Shown one piece after another: positions 60,341-64,000 of a stretch of DNA of 64,000 nucleotides; position 1 is the stretch's first letter; the number at the start of each line of letters is the position of its first letter. The notes beneath the pieces are model-generated. The model made no database searches, was not told the origin of the DNA, and saw only the letters and a program-made list of their open reading frames with translations. This stretch comes from Corbicula japonica (Eukaryota > Mollusca > Bivalvia > Venerida > Cyrenidae), in contig JAZAYU010000037.1 of the NCBI GenBank assembly GCA_038501625.1, positions 2,790,001 through 2,854,000 on the forward strand, read 5' to 3'. The translations under genes and the position numbers were made by a program.

Positions 60341-61024
60341 TGAGTATTATATTATTATGAAATAATAGAAAAATTACTGTTATTTGCAGTAATTTCTGTT
60401 ACAATATGTTTACAAAATCGACAACACATTTTTATATTGATAATCATCAGAATTGTATTAAACATGCATTACTGATAGTGGTTATTCAGCATGCTTTCGG
60501 AGAAATGTATTGTTGAAACATGTGGGCAATCAGTTTCTTCGCCTACAATGTATTTTTTTTTTAAATAAATATCCCTGCATTTCGTCTCAAAGTTTAGCGA
60601 AATGTGAATTTACGATAGATGAAAAAGGAACTTTGAAAGCCAACAAACACGACAAACATAAAATATTGCAAACTCGGTTTGATTGAGCCTGTTCATGGGC
60701 AGTTATGGAAATGCATATTACTACAAGAGCAGGTGGCAGTGACGGAATCGTCGACTGCCGGTAGGTCGTGTCAGAGCTTTGGACTTTGAGTTAAAGTAAT
60801 GAAACATTACTATGGAAACTCTTTGTTATGATCGGGAGATGTGGTACGAGAAGATAAACGGAATGCAATAAGGCGCCGAGAGCAAAATGTAGCTCGTTAT
60901 TTAAAGCGCTCTTGGGTTAGAACCTTAGTATTATGTTAATTTTTTGTCTGAGACCGATATTGCAAATTTGACAATATATGCAATGACTGATAACCTAAAA
61001 GTTCGATTCGCAGGCCCAAAAACC

Positions 61025-61092
61025 GAGATTGGAGACAATTTCAGCAAATCAGATGCTTGAGATTGAGACTGATCTTCAATCTTAATTATAAG
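61025..61092. repeat. CCAAT-palindrome family, diverged copy
   Basis: AATTTCAGCAAATCAGATGC then TTGAGATTGAGACTGATCTT; the CCAAT core is changed to CAAAT here. Confidence 0.65.
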
Positions 61093-61239
61093 ATATTGGC
61101 TACAGGTAATATCAGATTCCCGGAGGCGAAAGAACTTTTTAATGGTATTTTTAATTTGCTTCAAAGACTGAAAAATGTCCCGCTTACCCGACATCTTGTC
61201 CGGAATCAAGTCAAACATAAGTCCGATTTTTTAAGTGTG

Positions 61240-61445
61240 GAACACTGACTTATGTCCAGCTGCAATTAAAGTGTAGAGCACTGACAAATGTCCAGTTGAA
61301 AATAAAGTGTAGAACACTGACAAATGTCCAGCTGAAATTAAAGTGTACAACACTGACAAATGTCCAGCTGAAAATAAAGTGTAGAACACTGACAAATGTC
61401 CAGCTGAAAACAAAGTGTAGAACACTGACAAATGTCCGGCTGAAA
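61240..61445 (+). repeat. 36-bp minisatellite, about 5.5 copies
   Basis: ACACTGACAAATGTCCAGCT repeats every 36 bp. Confidence 0.92.
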
Positions 61446-62254
61446 ATGTCAGTTATGATCTAAAATCGTTAAATAAGTCTAACACAATGCAAACATTAAT
61501 AATTACATAGGGATTAAAAAAGGATTAGGTGACGGCTGTCTTACAAGTTATAAAGGGCACGGAGCTCTAACAAGGCTTATACACGTAACCGAGGTTCTAA
61601 CTACACTAATCATATCATTTAAAATTAATTTATTCACAAGGAATATATATGTACTATTCAAACGTGAAACATAATATGATACATCATTTTCACTCCTTTT
61701 TATGGAATAATCATTAAAATCCCATGATCGCTTTGTAAACCAGTGACATTTCATTTTAAGGTAGTTGTAAAAACCACTCAAAAGGTCACAAACTTAGCAT
61801 CAGCTTTCTGAGGATATTTCGGAACCTTAAAACGCCAGAGAACGTATCTTACTGCTAGATAATACTATCATGAAACTAATAAAATCGTTCAAACTTTTTT
61901 TAAATAATTTTATTTAAATAAACGGACAATAAATAAACATACACCGTTTGATGAGGGACAACATACTCCGTTTGTGACGATTTTGTGATTTTTGTTTTTA
62001 CTCCTACCTTGATTACTAGCATATGTCAACGATTTCAAAAGGAATGTAGAGGATATAATGGCTATTTCATCTAACGAAATGACAATGACGTATATTATTT
62101 TGTTCAAGTTATAAGAATGTAACGTGTTACTCAGATCCTATGCTGAGAAATTAAAACGATATTATCGGTGTCGTTAGAACATTGGCTAAGGATAGAAACC
62201 TAAACCACAAGTTCTTTTAAGAACATGATGTAGACTTTTAGTCAAGCTCACCAT

Positions 62255-62504
62255 TGTAAGATATTCCAAATATTTGAATGTTTGCGTTATAGTGTTCCAC
62301 GTATATTTCGACAAGTTCGCTGCCAGAGGATATGTCAGGGGTTTGCAAATATGACCATTTAACCACACTCCACCTCATTAGCCGTATGGTAATGATGGTT
62401 TTGTTTACTTTTTTACAACGGGAAATCCAACATGTGAGACGGCTAACGTAGGCATTGGCTATGATGAGGACATAAAACAATCTGCTTAGCACGAGAATGC
62501 TCAT
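62255..62504 (-). CDS. Possible first coding exon of an unrecognised secreted/membrane protein
   Basis: Open frame of 83 codons plus 1 nt, starting ATG at 62504 and ending TACAATG/GTGAGC, a good donor (phase 1). The N-terminus MSILVLSRLFYVLIIANAYV is signal-peptide- or anchor-like. The remainder (GSELVEIYVEHYNANIQIF) looks like globular coding sequence rather than repeat. No family is recognised and no second exon was located downstream on this strand, so it could be chance. It lies upstream of Myo18 on the same strand. Confidence 0.3.
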
Positions 62505-63104
62505 GTCACAGGATGGTGGTTAGGCCTACATCAGGTCCTTTCTGACCTCACATTACCGTGGTAAAAGCGAGGACATGTTGACATACAGCACTCAGAGGGA
62601 GACTGCTTGCCTTGCAAGGCAGTTGTTACACAGAGCTGTTCGTAACAGAGTAGAGCCATATTCAAACATCTCACTTAAGGCATGCATTTAGACTTTATTT
62701 ATTTATACAAGTTGGTCCGATGAATAATGTGGTCAATATCATTTTATAGCAAGTTGCTGTTTTCATCTCTGGTGCCAATACACCGTAGCAAATCAAAACT
62801 GTTTCAAAACCTATCTCAGAAAGCAGTGAACAATCAGAGTCTTAAGTTTAGCAGACTTACAAAAATATGTTTGTTTTGAGCTGTTTGGAAGCTATAACCA
62901 TTTCGAAATTGTCCATATTATGAGAAATATTCATAGCAAGTTTTGTGATAATCAGATAAAATTATATGTTGTCTGTCTTAAAGAGCTTTCATGTACCCAT
63001 TTGGTACTAGTTTGTGTGGACTCCCAAGGCTCGCAAGAGAAAATTATTTAGGCACGTATATGAAAACACGCTGGTATGAGTATGGAAGTTATGTGAGCAC
63101 GTAG

Positions 63105-63174
63105 CTTTTCGCTAATTGTGACAATGATTGGTTCAATCTATGTCCTGTTGTTCATTGTCACAATTAGCAAAAAG
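63105..63174. repeat. Inverted repeat, 23-nt arms
   Basis: CTTTTCGCTAATTGTGACAA.. (63105-63127) pairs with ..TTGTCACAATTAGCAAAAAG (63152-63174) with one mismatch and a 24-nt loop. Confidence 0.8.
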
Positions 63175-63531
63175 TGTTATTTTTTATTTTTGGGGTACTG
63201 TCTTTATTGAGCAATAACTTTTTTATTATGCAATAAATTTTCATAATTTTGGTGTCTTAATGACCGCAATTCATTCGGTTTTATGAAAAGTTGAAAAATA
63301 TTAATAAGAAATATATATTTTCCTTGTTTAAATGCAATTACCCCGACCGTGGGTTTTCATTGTCCTCGAGTATAAATTCAATTGGACTCATATGGGCAAA
63401 CGTTGGTATGAGTAGAGAACTGTGTGGAGTCATTTATGGGCATACGCGGATATGAAAAGAAAACTTTGCCTGGGCTCATATATTGGCAGGATGATTATCC
63501 ACTGGCTCCACCGCCACCACCACCACCACCA

Positions 63532-64000
63532 AGTGACTGGGCTCATAACTGTTTCCTAGATACTATGGATGCACTTATATTCGTGAACCTTTAATTTCGT
63601 GGTTTTGCCATAGAAACATTGATGTGGGTATTTAAATTCGTGGATATTAATTTTGTTAACAACGTTTAATTCCAATTCGTTATTTCGTGGTCGTTTTAAA
63701 TTCGTGGATCAATCTGCCCCAAAAATCCACGAAAATTACCCCATAAAATTATATATGGTTTCAAAGTAAATTTACATCATCTGGGTGAACAGTTAGTGAC
63801 TGGACTCATAACTCTGTTTCCTACAGACTCTCGATGTAATTATAATCGTGAGCATATAATAAAGTGGTTTTGCGATAAAACAATTTTTGTGGGAACTTAA
63901 ATTCGTGGATATTAAATTTTTAAACTACGTTCAATTTTAATTCCTTACCTCATGGTGGTTTTAAATTCGTGCATCTATCTGCTCACAAATATTAATACAC
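63532..64000 (+). repeat. About 263-bp tandem repeat running off the window
   Basis: AGTGACTGGGCTCATAACTG at 63532 recurs as AGTGACTGGACTCATAACTC at 63795. Both copies continue through AAATTCGTGGATATTAA. A short (CCA)n tract precedes the first copy. Confidence 0.75.

Overview
The window looks like nuclear DNA of a bivalve mollusc, possibly a venerid-type clam. It is AT-rich and intron-dominated, and it is crowded with repeats of kinds known from bivalves: Helentron-like elements with internal tandem monomers, an ACGG-type microsatellite and a GGGGGCATA-type end, plus short palindromic MITEs and a tRNA-derived SINE. No bacterial, organellar or CRISPR signature is present. The species assignment is an inference from repeat style, not from a marker gene.

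One gene accounts for nearly all recognisable coding sequence: a minus-strand unconventional myosin XVIII (MYO18A-like; the invertebrate Myo18/Mhcl family). I located 17 exons of the main transcript by homology plus splice sites and reading phase. They run from the start-codon exon (55698-56748) down to 1310-1375, where the gene leaves the window just after the converter region. The IQ motif and coiled-coil tail are therefore off the left edge. All exon phases join, giving 1155 codons: a KE-rich N-terminus, a PDZ domain, the short N-terminal motor segment, then a motor head with the family's divergent P-loop, switch I and switch II.

Two further coding exons are not part of the minimal model. 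A 732-codon Ser/Pro/Arg-rich exon (28469-30664) begins with its own ATG, has an in-frame stop just upstream, and ends in the same phase as the PDZ exon. It is best read as an alternative first coding exon that replaces the KE/PDZ part, resembling vertebrate Myo18A-gamma. A 121-codon His/Ser-rich exon (11620-11982) is phase 0 at both ends and would insert into the lower 50-kDa part of the motor.

The introns and the 7 kb upstream of the start-codon exon are filled with repeats. There are 17 copies of a palindromic MITE, and several nested insertions: a Helentron-like element inside another, an hAT-like element with a perfect 8-bp target duplication inside a 155-bp tandem array, and a TA-flanked MITE inside a palindromic MITE. 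Minisatellites with 21, 36, 38, 41, 45, 71 and 50/100-bp periods also occur, several of them beside Myo18 exon boundaries. One additional short ORF (62255-62504, minus) with a hydrophobic N-terminus and a splice donor may be the first coding exon of another gene.
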